Source of the DNA: Polyangia bacterium
GTDB taxonomy: Bacteria > Myxococcota_A > Polyangia > Fen-1088
DNA length: 64,000 nucleotides
Assembly: GCA_036268875.1 (NCBI GenBank)
Contig: DATATI010000049.1
Span: 1 to 64,000, forward strand
Direction: 5' to 3'
Shown: in pieces, positions 53,258-64,000 of the stretch
How the letters are laid out: each line of letters begins with the position of its first letter
Numbering within the stretch: position 1 is the stretch's first letter
The notes under the pieces: generated by a model
What the model was told of the DNA's origin: nothing
The model's input: the letters and a program-made list of their open reading frames with translations, nothing else
Database searches by the model: none
Program-made: the position numbers and the translations under genes

Positions 53258-54151
53258 ATGGGAGGGCTCTCTTTTAGCGATCGCGCCGCGAGGTCCGTTT
53301 GGCGTCTTTTTCCCAAGCGGGCGCTGTCCAGCGCCATCGGCTGGGGGGCCAAGCGGGAACTTCCAGGCCCAGTGCGGGTAGCGGTGCTGACGCAGTTTGC
53401 GCGCACCTACGGCATCGACGTCAGCGAAGCGGAGAAGCCGCTGGCGGATTACGTCAGTATCGACGATTTTTTCACCCGGCGGTTGCGTAACAGCGTGCGT
53501 CCCATTGATCAGGCGCCAAACACGGTGATCTCGCCCGCGGACGGAACGGTGGTCGAATGCGGGTTGGCCGAAGATGGCCAATTGATCCAGGCCAAGGGTG
53601 TTCGCTTTACGCTGGACGAGCTGCTCGACGATGTCGCGCTGGCCGATCGGCTTCGCGGTGGGGCCTACTTGACGACTTATCTGTCGCCGCGCGATTACCA
53701 CCGGGTGCACACGCCGACGGCCGGCGGCGTGGTCGGATGGCGCCATATTCCCGGGCTACTGTTTCCCGTCAACGCCGGCAGCGTTCGCCGCGAGCCCGGC
53801 CTGTTCGTCCGCAACGAACGGTTCATCAGCGTCATCGAAGGCGCGGCCGGTCTTTCGGCCGTGGTGATGGTGGCGGCGGTCGGCGTCGGCCATGTTACCG
53901 CTTCGTACGACGCAGACGTGGCTACCCACGGGCAGCCCTTTCAGCGTGCCGGCATCCGTCATCGCCAGTACAGCGCCCCGCGACCCATCGCCCTCGGCGG
54001 CGAGCTGGGAATTTTTCACATGGGTTCGACGACGATCGCCCTTTTCGAGCCGCGACGGGTGACACTGGACGCATTGCCTGCCGGAAGCTCAACTAAGATG
54101 GGACTGCGAGTGGGCGGCATTGCCGCCCGACGGCCAGGCAGCGAGAGCTAA
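53258..54151 (+). CDS. psd: Phosphatidylserine decarboxylase
   Basis: The 297-residue proenzyme makes phosphatidylethanolamine. It has the N-terminal LSSAIGWGAKRELPGP, DDFFTRRL, ISPADGTV, LSPRDYHRVHTP and the self-cleavage site HMGSTTI, whose Ser becomes the pyruvoyl group. The Asp in SPADG and the His in YHRVH are the catalytic partners. It starts from a clear promoter at 53200-53228. The next gene starts 6 bases later. Confidence 0.95.
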   Translation: MGGLSFSDRAARSVWRLFPKRALSSAIGWGAKRELPGPVRVAVLTQFARTYGIDVSEAEKPLADYVSIDDFFTRRLRNSVRPIDQAPNTVISPADGTVVECGLAEDGQLIQAKGVRFTLDELLDDVALADRLRGGAYLTTYLSPRDYHRVHTPTAGGVVGWRHIPGLLFPVNAGSVRREPGLFVRNERFISVIEGAAGLSAVVMVAAVGVGHVTASYDADVATHGQPFQRAGIRHRQYSAPRPIALGGELGIFHMGSTTIALFEPRRVTLDALPAGSSTKMGLRVGGIAARRPGSES

Positions 54152-54157
54152 AACACG

Positions 54158-55972
54158 GTGGGTAAGACAGAACAACCGCAGGCCCCGCCTGCCGTCGGTG
54201 ACGACGACAGCGACGCTTTACCCATGGAGATTCAAATCGAGGTCGTCGCCGACGTGCCGGGCGACGAGGACAGGTCGTATTTGACGCCGACGCCACCGGC
54301 GGGCATTCCCGTGTCAACCGAACGGGCCAGCGGTGGCATCGCTATCGAAGGCGGCGACTTCGCCACGCCAGCACCCGACCGCAAGCGGCGGATTACCCAG
54401 CCACGAGGCATGCCGGTCGTCGAGGTGCCACCGGCAGAAGAGCCGGTCGCTGCCTCGTCGGCCGTCGCCAACGGGGTGGCAGCCTCCGATTCGTCCTTGG
54501 GTATTGAAGAGCCCACTCCCGGCCCGGAAGAGATCACGCTGTCTCTTCCGACGGACCCGCAGGTCCCGCGTCTGCTGTTCGGCGCGCCGCCGACGCCGCC
54601 GCCGGACTTCTTGTCGACGCCCACGCCGCCGCCGTTGACGCGGTCGGCCCAAGCTCCGGAGGCTCAGTTGGTGGCGCCATCGCCCCCTCCATTGGAGCGG
54701 GCACCGATGCCATCAGCGCAAACGCCGACGCCGTCGCCGCGCACGCCGTCACCTCAAACGTCGTCGCTGCTCGTCGCAGCGTTGCCGCGGACGCCGACGC
54801 CTGCACCAGTTCGGCTGACGCCTGCGGGTCTGTTGGCGGGTGCGCCCCCTGTGGTCGACGCCGCTGCAGCAGAAGCCGGGGCGATCCCGGCACGCCCGCT
54901 GCCGGACGTCGACAGCGGTGGGAACATTACCCCGCTCGCTTCGACGCTGGCTCACATGGCCGAAGCGGCGCGCTCCGCTGACGCCGGTGGAGCTCCAGAC
55001 GGGGACGTCAGCGCCGACGACGAGGTCGAACTGATGGATGCTTCAATTGGACAATCGCATACGGAGGCAGCGCGCAAACCGGTGCCACCGCCGCCGCCTG
55101 TCTCTGCCACGCCACCGCCCTTGCCCAGCGCTGCGCGTCCGCGCACCCCGGCGGAACTTCTCAGTGCGCTTCCCGTACCAGAGGCGCTATCGCCTCGCCC
55201 GCGGCGGCCTAAGCGATCGAAGCCATGGTTTGAAGAAGTCTTTGACGAGGATTATACCCGGACCTTGCCTTTCGTCAGCGTCGATCAAACCGCCAAGGAA
55301 GCCACGTTCATCGAGCGCTCGCTGGAAACCGCGCCGGGTGGCGAATTGCTGGACGTCGCCTGTGGCTATGGCCGACACGCGGTCGAGCTCTGCCACCGAG
55401 GGTACAAGGTCACCGGCCTCGACCTCTCACTGCCGCTCTTGATTCGCGCCGCCGACGAGGCCCAGCGTCGCGCGGTGTCCGTCAATTTCGTCCACACCGA
55501 CATGCGCGAAATGGCCTTCGAACGACAGTTCGACGGCGCGTATTGCATGCTCACTTCGTTCGGCTACTTCGACGAGGACGCGAACCTGAAGGTCGCAGAA
55601 GGCATCGCGCGCTCGTTGAAACCCGGAGCGCGGTTCTTGCTGGACGTGGTCAATCGTGACTACGTTGTCGGGGATCTGCCGACGCGCATCTGGTGGGAGG
55701 GGATTGGCTGCGTGGTTCTCGAGGAGGTGGATTTTAACTTCCACACCAGCCGGATCACCAGTCGGCGGTCAGTCGTCTTCGACGATGGGCGTCAACTGGA
55801 ACAGGAGATCTCGATCCGCGCCTATGGTCTACACGAGCTCGGACGGCTGTTGCGGCAGGCCGGTTTCCGCGTCCTGGATATCTCCGGTAGTTTTGCCACG
55901 CGCAGCCAGTTTTTTGGCAGCGCCTCCCGCAACCTTCTGATCCTGGCGGAGAAACGTGTCGACGAACATTAG
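54158..55972 (+). CDS. Proline-rich protein fused to SAM methyltransferase
   Basis: The 604-residue protein has a disordered N-terminal part of about 350 residues, dense in Pro/Thr/Ser/Ala (TPTPSPRTPSPQTS, PPPLTRSAQAPEAQ). A class I methyltransferase follows (ELLDVACGYGRHAVEL for SAM binding, GLDLS acidic end, AYCMLTSFGYF, LKPGARFLLDV). A Gly-rich PELLS-like segment joins them. The GTG start at 54158 leads on from psd by 6 bases, hinting at a lipid or cell-envelope role. The substrate is unknown; the long linker is unusual for this enzyme class. Confidence 0.75.
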   Translation: MGKTEQPQAPPAVGDDDSDALPMEIQIEVVADVPGDEDRSYLTPTPPAGIPVSTERASGGIAIEGGDFATPAPDRKRRITQPRGMPVVEVPPAEEPVAASSAVANGVAASDSSLGIEEPTPGPEEITLSLPTDPQVPRLLFGAPPTPPPDFLSTPTPPPLTRSAQAPEAQLVAPSPPPLERAPMPSAQTPTPSPRTPSPQTSSLLVAALPRTPTPAPVRLTPAGLLAGAPPVVDAAAAEAGAIPARPLPDVDSGGNITPLASTLAHMAEAARSADAGGAPDGDVSADDEVELMDASIGQSHTEAARKPVPPPPPVSATPPPLPSAARPRTPAELLSALPVPEALSPRPRRPKRSKPWFEEVFDEDYTRTLPFVSVDQTAKEATFIERSLETAPGGELLDVACGYGRHAVELCHRGYKVTGLDLSLPLLIRAADEAQRRAVSVNFVHTDMREMAFERQFDGAYCMLTSFGYFDEDANLKVAEGIARSLKPGARFLLDVVNRDYVVGDLPTRIWWEGIGCVVLEEVDFNFHTSRITSRRSVVFDDGRQLEQEISIRAYGLHELGRLLRQAGFRVLDISGSFATRSQFFGSASRNLLILAEKRVDEH

Positions 55973-56242
55973 TCCCCGACACGACGGGCCAATTTATAGC
56001 CCGGGGACTTTGTGACACAGGCCACGCCCGATCCGCGAGCGTCCCGATAAATCGCCTCCGACCGGGCAAAACCTATTGTCAGGTCTCGGGTCCAATCCCA
56101 TGTTGACGCGGGAATTGATGCGACCAACCGTAGGCCGGAAGCATCCTACTTCCCAAAAGAAATGGGCGTTAACCCGGAATATCTTTCTGTCGAGATTCGT
56201 ATACCCACAGAGGGTCGCATCGCGCCCTCTCGGAGAAATTGA

Positions 56243-57835
56243 ATGATGGACCGCACGGATGGAAAAGCAAGGTCGCCGCGAAAACACCGAGTGGGCGAAT
56301 CGCTGCGGAAGGTGAAGGCAGCGCGCACCGGTGCGCGAACGGTGGTGGCAAGAGCCGTCAAGTCGCGTGGGGCCACGGTGGTGGTTCCCTCGCCGGCCAA
56401 CGATACGCTGCCGCCCGGCATGACCGGCGGCCCCGGCGACGATCCGATGCTGGAACCCGAGACTCTGGCCGGCAATATTGATCTGGCCGAGGAGCTTCCA
56501 GAAGCAGCTGGTGATGCCGTTATCGACGAGACCGCGGAAGCGGCCGATGAGCACGCTGAGGCTGCCGATACGTCCGAGGACGACGACGCCGAGAGCGAAG
56601 AGACGGAAGTGGTCGCCGAGGGCGCGGCCAAGAAGAAACGTGGCGAGGAAGAACCGACCAGCTTTCTGGCCATGTACTTCCGCGACATGGCCGAGTTGGA
56701 CGTTCTTCGCCCCGAGCAGGAATTCGAGACGGCGCGCCAGATCGAAGAAATGGAGCTGGATCTGTGGAGCACGCTGCTTGGGTTCGCGCCCGGCGCTGGT
56801 TGGATCGCCGACGCCGTCGAGCGCGCCGTCGAAAAACCGGTGCTCGAGGCGAAGGGCTATCGAGCCGCGGCCGAGCGGGCGCGCAGCAAGGCGTCCATCC
56901 AGGCGCGCGCGCGCTTCGAGAAGGCCGGTGCGCAGCTGGGGGCCAAGCTTCGCGTGATGGACATCGACCGCCTGTTTCTCGAGGCGGCGTTGAACGAGAT
57001 TCAACGAGTCGGTCGCGCCACCCAGGGCCTGCCATTCGAAGGCTCGGTGCCGTTTTCCACCTCGACCAAGGCGTTCCGCGAATATGTGCGGATTGTCGGG
57101 GGCAAGGCTATCCGGTTGAAGGCGGCGAAGAACGAGTTCGTGAAAGCGAACCTGCGCTTGGTGGTGTCGATCGCCCGTCGGTTCAACCACGGCCGCCTGC
57201 CGCTGGCTGATCTGATCCAAGAGGGGAACATCGGTCTGATGAAGGCAGTCGAGCGGTATGATTACCGTCGCGGCTTCCGCTTCTCCACGTACGCCAGTTG
57301 GTGGATCCGCCATGCCATCAGCCGGGCGCTGGCTGACAAAGGTCGAGCGGTGCGCCTACCGGTGCACATGATCGACGCCTACCACCGCATCGCCAAATCC
57401 CAGCGCGAATTGCAATCCAAGCTCGAGCGTCCGCCGACCACCCAGGAGATCGCGGCCGCCACTGGCATCGAGACCGACAAGCTGGAGAAGATGAAGACCT
57501 TCCTTTCGGAGACGCCGGTTTCCTTGGATCGGCCCATCTCCGACGAAGACGGCCGGCGTTTGATCGACGTCCTGGTCGATCCGAACGAAGGACCGGCGGT
57601 GTCGGAGCAAATGGTCTCGACCGAGACCCAGAGCGAGATGCTGAAGTTGCTGGGTGGTCTCAAGCCCATCGAAGCGGACATCTTGCGCAAACGCTTCGGG
57701 CTGGTGAATGACCGCGAGCGGACGCTAAAAGAGATCGGCGACGAGTACAGCTTGTCGCGCGAGCGCGTTCGCCAGCTGCAAGAGCAGGCGCTGGGCAAGA
57801 TGCGGCGCGCGATGGCGAAACGAGAAATACTCTAA
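56243..57835 (+). CDS. Sigma-70 family RNA polymerase sigma factor
   Basis: The 530-residue factor has an acidic N-terminal extension (about residues 1-135, many Glu/Asp/Ala). Region 1.2-2 follows ([16 protein letters not shown], then [51 protein letters not shown]), then region 3 ([13 protein letters not shown]) and region 4 ([23 protein letters not shown]). It is close to RpoD-like and RpoH-like group factors with a non-conserved insert between 1.2 and 2. GGAG at 56232 precedes the ATG. The 270-base gap before it holds no gene. Confidence 0.9.
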   Translation: MMDRTDGKARSPRKHRVGESLRKVKAARTGARTVVARAVKSRGATVVVPSPANDTLPPGMTGGPGDDPMLEPETLAGNIDLAEELPEAAGDAVIDETAEAADEHAEAADTSEDDDAESEETEVVAEGAAKKKRGEEEPTSFLAMYFRDMAELDVLRPEQEFETARQIEEMELDLWSTLLGFAPGAGWIADAVERAVEKPVLEAKGYRAAAERARSKASIQARARFEKAGAQLGAKLRVMDIDRLFLEAALNEIQRVGRATQGLPFEGSVPFSTSTKAFREYVRIVGGKAIRLKAAKNEFVKANLRLVVSIARRFNHGRLPLADLIQEGNIGLMKAVERYDYRRGFRFSTYASWWIRHAISRALADKGRAVRLPVHMIDAYHRIAKSQRELQSKLERPPTTQEIAAATGIETDKLEKMKTFLSETPVSLDRPISDEDGRRLIDVLVDPNEGPAVSEQMVSTETQSEMLKLLGGLKPIEADILRKRFGLVNDRERTLKEIGDEYSLSRERVRQLQEQALGKMRRAMAKREIL

Positions 57836-57849
57836 AGCGTGGTCGTGCC

Positions 57850-57879
57850 TTGACCGCCTCCATCGTGGGGGGCTATCGT
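57850..57879 (+). promoter_or_regulatory. Putative promoter of the IPT/TIG lipoprotein gene
   Basis: TTGACC (57850-57855) and TATCGT (57874-57879) are 18 bases apart, 28 bases before the ATG of the lipoprotein gene. The -10 is a partial match. Confidence 0.4.
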
Positions 57880-57907
57880 CGGCCCTTCACTGCGGAGGCA
57901 AAAAGGC

Positions 57908-58336
57908 ATGAAGCGTGTCCGTCTTGCAATCTCGATCCTGTCTTTTGCCGTGCTGGCGAGCTGTCAGCAGAACGGCGGCCCCTTGCGCGTTGACTCGGTC
58001 GAGCCGGGCCAAGGGACGACGGGCGGCGGGGACGAGGTGGTCATCAGTGGCGGCGGCTTCGAACCAGGGAAGACTCAGGCCGAGGTGAAATTTGGGCGAC
58101 GCAAGGCCGAAAGCGTGGTCATCTCATCCAACAATAAGATCAAAGTGATCGCGCCGTCGAACGAGAAGGGCCCGGTCGACATAACGGTGTCGTTCGATGA
58201 CAGCCCCAGCCTCTTCAAGATCCCGAACGCCTATCGCTATATCGAGCCAGCAGACACCTCCAGCGTCCGGCGCGCGTTCCTATCGGGTGGACAAGGCTCG
58301 GGCGGTCCGGCGAAGATCGAGATCGAGAAAAAGTAG
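57908..58336 (+). CDS. IPT/TIG-domain lipoprotein
   Basis: The 142-residue protein has a lipoprotein signal (ILSFAVLASCQQ) and then one IPT/TIG immunoglobulin-like domain: VDSVEPGQGTTGGGDEVVI, GGGFEPG, VKFGRRKAESVVISSNN and VIAPSNEKGPVDITV. Such domains are found on surface proteins in myxobacteria. It ends with a Gly/Lys tail and converges with the FHA gene (10-base gap). GGAGGC at 57894-57899 is its ribosome-binding site. Confidence 0.8.
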   Translation: MKRVRLAISILSFAVLASCQQNGGPLRVDSVEPGQGTTGGGDEVVISGGGFEPGKTQAEVKFGRRKAESVVISSNNKIKVIAPSNEKGPVDITVSFDDSPSLFKIPNAYRYIEPADTSSVRRAFLSGGQGSGGPAKIEIEKK

Positions 58337-58346
58337 CCGCCGCCGC

Positions 58347-59672
<1,326 letters not shown>

Positions 59673-59772
59673 TCGGACCCCCGGGAAACTGCGCCTTCGC
59701 AACTAGCACACGCATTGGGGGGCGTCAATCGCCGGCCCCGTCGTTTATGTTCCGACTTGGTGGACAACAAGA

Positions 59773-60567
59773 TCAGTTCAGCTCGACACGCAAAAGTTGT
59801 TGTCCCAAAAATACGTAGTCTCCGTTGTTGAGTTCGGCCTCGTCGTTGATGCGGACGAAGGTCCCGTTCTTGGAGCCGAGATCCGTCAGCGTCACCTGGC
59901 CATCGGCGCTGATGGCAATTTGCGCATGTTTCCCCGAGATAAAAGGATCGTCGAGGAAGTTCACGTCGTTGCCTTCGCGCCCGATGGTGATGGTTTCGCC
60001 GCGCGAACGGTAAATCATGCCGATCTCGCCGCCGCGCAGGCGCTGAATCAACTTCATCTTAGAGGCACGTTTGGGGCTGGCGTAAAAATACGTTCCTTCC
60101 GCGTCGGGCTGCGGGCCGAGATCGGGCGGCGACGGCTCGATCTGCAGCAGTTGTTCGCCGATCAGGAACAAGCCCCCGGGCGTCAGCAACGTCGGTGTGC
60201 GCACTCGAACGAACACGCCGTTCACCGAGCCTTCGTCAAGGACGCTCAGCTTGCCGTCGCGATAGAGAAAATTCGCGTGACGCGGAGACAACAACGGATC
60301 GTCCGGGAAAAGGATCGCGCCTTCGGTGCGGCCGGCGATGTGTTCGGTGCCGTTCAGTTGGTAGGTGACGCCGTCGACGCCTTCACCTTTGATGACCACC
60401 AGCTTGGCCTTACCCGCCGCCTGGGTGGCGCCGAAGAACATCGTCTTGGCGACGCTGGCAGCAGCCTGCGGGCCGCTTGCACCGTCCACCTTTGCTCCGC
60501 ACTTGCCGCAAAACCGATTCTCGGTCGACACCTCGGTCCCGCAACTAGGGCAGATCTTTACCGGCAT
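59773..60567 (-). CDS. Double-FHA protein with a zinc ribbon
   Basis: The 264-residue protein starts at ATG 60567 (MPVKICPSCGTEVSTENRFC) with a zinc ribbon (CPSC, CGKC). FHA domain 1 has GRTEGAILFPDDPLLSPRHANF and EGSVNGVFVR. FHA domain 2 has ITIGREGNDVNFLDD, ISGKHAQIAI and LGSKNGTFVR. It looks like a shorter sibling of the gene at 58347-59672 in the same order of parts, so a duplication is likely. Role: phospho-peptide binding, partner unknown. A GGGAGC precedes the start. Confidence 0.82.
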   Translation of the reverse strand: MPVKICPSCGTEVSTENRFCGKCGAKVDGASGPQAAASVAKTMFFGATQAAGKAKLVVIKGEGVDGVTYQLNGTEHIAGRTEGAILFPDDPLLSPRHANFLYRDGKLSVLDEGSVNGVFVRVRTPTLLTPGGLFLIGEQLLQIEPSPPDLGPQPDAEGTYFYASPKRASKMKLIQRLRGGEIGMIYRSRGETITIGREGNDVNFLDDPFISGKHAQIAISADGQVTLTDLGSKNGTFVRINDEAELNNGDYVFLGQQLLRVELN

Positions 60568-60679
60568 ACGAATTGAGCTCCCATCGAGGAGTTGGCGCAC
60601 TCCGCGTTTCGGTCATTGTCAACGTCGGAGCCGGCAAGTCAAGAGTGCGCGGTAGGTTAGCCCGTCGGCGTGGAGTGGA

Positions 60680-63600
60680 TCATGGGAGGGAAGCGCGCAC
60701 CAGGGGGTTCGGATCGCTGGCGAGGGCGGAGGGAAGCGGCTGATGGGCGGCGGTCAGGATCTGGACGGCGGCCAGGCGGACCTGCCAGGCGGCGCTAGCT
60801 AATAAGGGGGTCACGGCATCGACGAGGGGGTGCACAACGGCGCGGTGGCGCCGCAGGACCCGTCGGGCGGCCTCGACGGCGGGGACAATAGAGTAAGCCG
60901 CCGGCTGCTGATCGGCCATGGCGGCCAAGCGAACGATGTGGGCGACGGGAAACGGGTCCGGCGCCAGTTTGGCCTCGATGCGCAGGGCGAGAGCCCGGAT
61001 TTCCGGATCGGGATCGTCGACCAGTAACGGCAGGCGGCCGACGACCAGAGCACCGAGTACGGTCAACGCTTCGGTTGTTGGGGCGGTCAGCGGAGCGGCG
61101 CCAGGCGTGAGCGCGCCCAGACCGAGGCCGTCGTCGCGGCTGTCGAGAAGGAGAAGAACATTTCGCTTCTGATCGGCCGTGCCGGTGAGTGCACCGATCA
61201 CGGTTCGTCCGATCTCTGCCCGGTGTTCGGTGACCAGCGGGGATCGATCTCGCGGTGCGGCGGGCTTCGGGCTCAGCGCCTCCAGGACCGCGTCCACATT
61301 GATGTGAACACCATCAATGGCCTTGCCGTCGTCGTCGGGGGCGGTTCCGGCCAACAAGCGATCGAGGGCGACCAGCTCCGGCGCATCGGCCGAGCGCTGG
61401 CCGCCGACCAGGTAATGTGAGAGCAGCGGCGCGACCGAGCGCGGATCGCCGATGATTCCGAGCGCGGACGCGGCATCGTTAGTCAACAGGGTGGCATCGC
61501 TGTCCAGCAACATCAGCAGGGAGGTGGTGGCGGCGCGATCACCCGATATGCCCAGCGCCACGGTGGCGGCGCGCCTAACCAGCAGAGCGCGTCCGGGCTC
61601 GCGCGCCACACCGACGAGCGCGGCGGTCCAGCGCGGATCGCGCAGCCGCCCCAAGCCCACACAGGCAAGCGCCGCTACCTCGTCGTTCAGATCGCTCGCC
61701 GCTTTGAGCAGGATGTCGCCGGAGGGCGGGCTGGTGATGCGGCCCAGGCTCCAGATGGCAGCGGCGCGCAGCCCGGGATCGATCGCCGTCGCCTGCGTTT
61801 CCAGCGCTGCGCGCCCACGTTCGTCGCCCAGCCGGCCGAGGGCCAGGACCGCTGCCACCTGCGCTTCGGTGATCGGCATCGGTGTCGGGCGCGCCGCCCC
61901 TACCGTCGGCGACGCCTTGGTGGGCGTGGCGGGACCGGCCGCGATGCGCGCCAGCACCGGCGCGGCGTCGGCGTTTCCCAGCATGCCGAGGAGTTCGATC
62001 AAAGTCGGGTCAGGGCTTTCCTCACTGTCGGCGATGGACTCCAGTAACGGCCGCAGGCCTTGCCTGGCCAGCCGCACCCGCCCACCACCGTCGGCAGGAT
62101 TGTCGCGCGGTGCGCGGTACGCAGGCGGCACCAGCCGTCGCAGAGTGTCCACGAACAGACGGCGGTAGATCGATCCGTCAGGCCCCGATGCGGCCAAGAT
62201 GGCGACCGTTCGTTCGAAGTCGTCACGCGTGCCCAGAAATTCTTCCAGGTCGAGCGCGCGGTGGCCAGCGTCGTTCACGACGTCTTCTTCGGTCGTGGTG
62301 CGCAGGACGTTCCGCAGAATTTGCGCCGCCTCTTTGATGTTTCCATGCCGTTGCAGCAGGCGCGCCAGGCCCAGAGCAGCCGGCGCATTGCTGCCGTCGG
62401 CCGCCGTTCGTCGGTAGGTAGCCTGCGCTTCCGCATCGCGCCCAGCGCGTTCCTGAATCCCCGCGACGCGCGCCAGGGACTGGGCGTCGCCGGGACCGAG
62501 ACGCGCCGCTGCTTCGGCGTAGCCAAGCGCGCGGTCGTCCGCATAACGGCCGAGCTCAATGTCGGCCATCTGCAGCTCGGCGTCCTTGGCGCGGCTAGGT
62601 TGCTCGACGATCAGGCGCTGCAGCCAGCTGATGGCTTCGTCTGGCTGCTTGGTCTGCCGTAGAAGACGCACCAGCGCCACCACCGCGTCAGCCTGGCCAT
62701 CGCGGGGCGGCGACAAGGTACGGTCGCGCTCGATCACCGCGCGGAGGGTGGTGATGGCGCCGCTGACGTTGCCGTTGCGCTGTTGGGCCTCGGCGACAAA
62801 AAGTGCCAGCTCTCGATCTTGTGGGTGCTGGCGCGCTTGCTCTTCCAGTCGAGCCACCCGTTGCGCCAGTCGACCGCGGCCGTCGCGCGCCGCAAGGGCC
62901 AAGATGCGGGCGCGCGCCTCGTAACGGCCGCCGGCGTGTTCGGAGCCGCCGTTCAGCGCAAGCACCTTTTCCCATTCGGCGACGGCGTCGTCGGTCTTGT
63001 GCCGTCGTTCAAGAAGCTGAGCCAACGCACGATGTGGGGCCGCGCGCTCTGGTTCCAAAGATCGGGCCGCCGACACCTCGGCGGCCGCTTCGTCGAATAG
63101 ATCGTGATCCATAAGGACGTCGCTCAAGCGCAGATGGGCGTCGCCCTTGCTGACCTTGCGCGATGGTGTGGGGCGCAGCAGCTCGCGCCATGTGCGCAGC
63201 GCCGACTCTTTTTTGCCGCGCTGAAAATACATCTCGCCCAGTCCTACGATCGCCTCTTCATCGCCAGGGGAAATGTGTCGCAGCCGCTGCCAGGCGGCGA
63301 TGGCCCGTTGATCGTCCGTCCAGTGGGCGCCGAGCTGCGCCAGCTCGGCGAGGGCGGCGGGTTCGTTTCCGAAACGAACCAGACTGCGATCAAAGGCCTG
63401 CCGAGCCTGCGCGGTCTGCCCGCGTCGGAAGCGGCGGTCGATGATCTCGACGGCAAAACGCACGTCGCGCGGCGCCAGGCGTTCCAGCGCTTCGTACTCG
63501 GCGATGGCGGCCTCGGGTTGTCCCATCCGATCCAACAGCGACGCGGTCCATCGTCGGACGTCCAGATCGCGGGCGGTCAGAGCGCTGGCCTGGCGCGCGG

Positions 63601-64000
63601 CGGCCAGCGCTCCTTCCGGATCGCCCAGCTCGTCTCGCACGTGACTGAGCACGTCCCACTCGATCGGCCGCGGCGCGCGCGCCAGAGTGGCGGCCAGCTC
63701 CGGCAAGTGGCCGCGCCGGCGTTCCACATCCAGCGTACGCATCCACAGTGCCCGCCGCCGCTCGCTCGCTGCGGCCGGGACATGAGCGCGCAGCTCGGCC
63801 AGCACGTTGGCGGCGGCGTCGTCGTCGCCGGCCGCTTCACGCAGGTCGGCCAGGCGCAAACCCAGGTCATAGCGATCACCGCGTCCTTCATGTAGCCGTA
63901 GCGCGAGGAGGTCCGCGGCTTCCGCCGGGCGGCCGGCGCGGGCCAGTGCCGCCACAAGTCCATCAGAGGCTGCCTGATCGCGCGGGGCCAGCTGACAGAG
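60680..64000 (-). CDS. TPR/HEAT-repeat protein, N-terminus beyond right edge
   Basis: The frame is open from the right edge to a stop at 60680, giving at least 1106 residues, and the true start lies outside. The first half is TPR-like helix pairs (ALAAARQASALTARDLDV, EAIAEYEALERLAP, GDEEAIVGLGEMYFQRGKKE). The second half is HEAT-like (AATVALGISGDRAATTSLL, NDAASALGIIGDPRSVAPLL). Such scaffolds bind proteins and often sit in envelope or secretion complexes. Gene length and partner are unknown. Confidence 0.8.
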   Translation of the reverse strand, partial: LCQLAPRDQAASDGLVAALARAGRPAEAADLLALRLHEGRGDRYDLGLRLADLREAAGDDDAAANVLAELRAHVPAAASERRRALWMRTLDVERRRGHLPELAATLARAPRPIEWDVLSHVRDELGDPEGALAAARQASALTARDLDVRRWTASLLDRMGQPEAAIAEYEALERLAPRDVRFAVEIIDRRFRRGQTAQARQAFDRSLVRFGNEPAALAELAQLGAHWTDDQRAIAAWQRLRHISPGDEEAIVGLGEMYFQRGKKESALRTWRELLRPTPSRKVSKGDAHLRLSDVLMDHDLFDEAAAEVSAARSLEPERAAPHRALAQLLERRHKTDDAVAEWEKVLALNGGSEHAGGRYEARARILALAARDGRGRLAQRVARLEEQARQHPQDRELALFVAEAQQRNGNVSGAITTLRAVIERDRTLSPPRDGQADAVVALVRLLRQTKQPDEAISWLQRLIVEQPSRAKDAELQMADIELGRYADDRALGYAEAAARLGPGDAQSLARVAGIQERAGRDAEAQATYRRTAADGSNAPAALGLARLLQRHGNIKEAAQILRNVLRTTTEEDVVNDAGHRALDLEEFLGTRDDFERTVAILAASGPDGSIYRRLFVDTLRRLVPPAYRAPRDNPADGGGRVRLARQGLRPLLESIADSEESPDPTLIELLGMLGNADAAPVLARIAAGPATPTKASPTVGAARPTPMPITEAQVAAVLALGRLGDERGRAALETQATAIDPGLRAAAIWSLGRITSPPSGDILLKAASDLNDEVAALACVGLGRLRDPRWTAALVGVAREPGRALLVRRAATVALGISGDRAATTSLLMLLDSDATLLTNDAASALGIIGDPRSVAPLLSHYLVGGQRSADAPELVALDRLLAGTAPDDDGKAIDGVHINVDAVLEALSPKPAAPRDRSPLVTEHRAEIGRTVIGALTGTADQKRNVLLLLDSRDDGLGLGALTPGAAPLTAPTTEALTVLGALVVGRLPLLVDDPDPEIRALALRIEAKLAPDPFPVAHIVRLAAMADQQPAAYSIVPAVEAARRVLRRHRAVVHPLVDAVTPLLASAAWQVRLAAVQILTAAHQPLPSALASDPNPLVRASLP

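Overview
The window is high-GC bacterial chromosome, most likely from an uncultured member of the Myxococcota or a close relative. Pointers are GC-rich codon use, many small lipoproteins, a Ser/Thr kinase with an N-terminal zinc ribbon, double-FHA zinc-ribbon proteins, elaborate hybrid histidine kinases, an Ala/Lys-rich histone-like tail protein and a large MoxR/DUF58/VWA operon. No rRNA or CRISPR array was seen. The only RNA gene found is a tRNA-Pro(CGG).

Layout. (1) 1-11.9 kb is an accessory, partly decayed stretch. It holds a 5'-truncated TonB-dependent receptor with two lipoproteins, a truncated secreted beta-sandwich protein, small secreted proteins including a FISUMP lipoprotein, an IS21-type remnant with a broken istB, a frameshifted gene, and a SIR2-family gene that may be antiphage. 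(2) 11.9-17.8 kb is a mobile-element replication and regulation module: a CHC2/TOPRIM primase fused to an AAA+ helicase domain, a sigma-like factor heading a chain of tiny overlapping genes, a Com-like zinc finger, and an operator-like repeat cluster. (3) 18-23.5 kb is a two-component cluster: a 5-PAS hybrid kinase, a receiver, a receiver-kinase, and a divergent receiver. (4) 23.5-32.4 kb is a defence island: a Ski2-like helicase, remnants of a SNF2 helicase and a DUF499 ATPase joined in frame, and a complete qatABCD operon. (5) 32.5-34.4 kb holds an excisionase-like gene and a tyrosine integrase whose reading frame runs through tRNA-Pro, which marks the right end of an integrated element.

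(6) From 34.4 kb rightward the window looks like ordinary chromosome: the MoxR/DUF58/VWA operon, an M16 peptidase-Ser/Thr kinase-CPBP protease operon, a zinc-ribbon/histone-tail protein, pyrK-pyrD, glnB-glnA (nitrogen assimilation), psd plus a proline-rich methyltransferase, a group-2 type sigma factor, an IPT/TIG lipoprotein, two double-FHA proteins and a TPR/HEAT repeat protein that runs off the right edge.

The most notable points are the complete Qat system beside debris of another defence locus, inside or next to an element at tRNA-Pro. There is also a striking pattern of three head-to-head junctions (about 3.34, 7.07 and 26.41 kb), where two divergent genes each lack their 5' part. The least described unit is the primase/sigma-like/mini-gene module at 11.9-17.5 kb. 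Whether it, the SIR2 gene and the Qat island belong to one element is inferred from layout only, because no second copy of the tRNA end was found.
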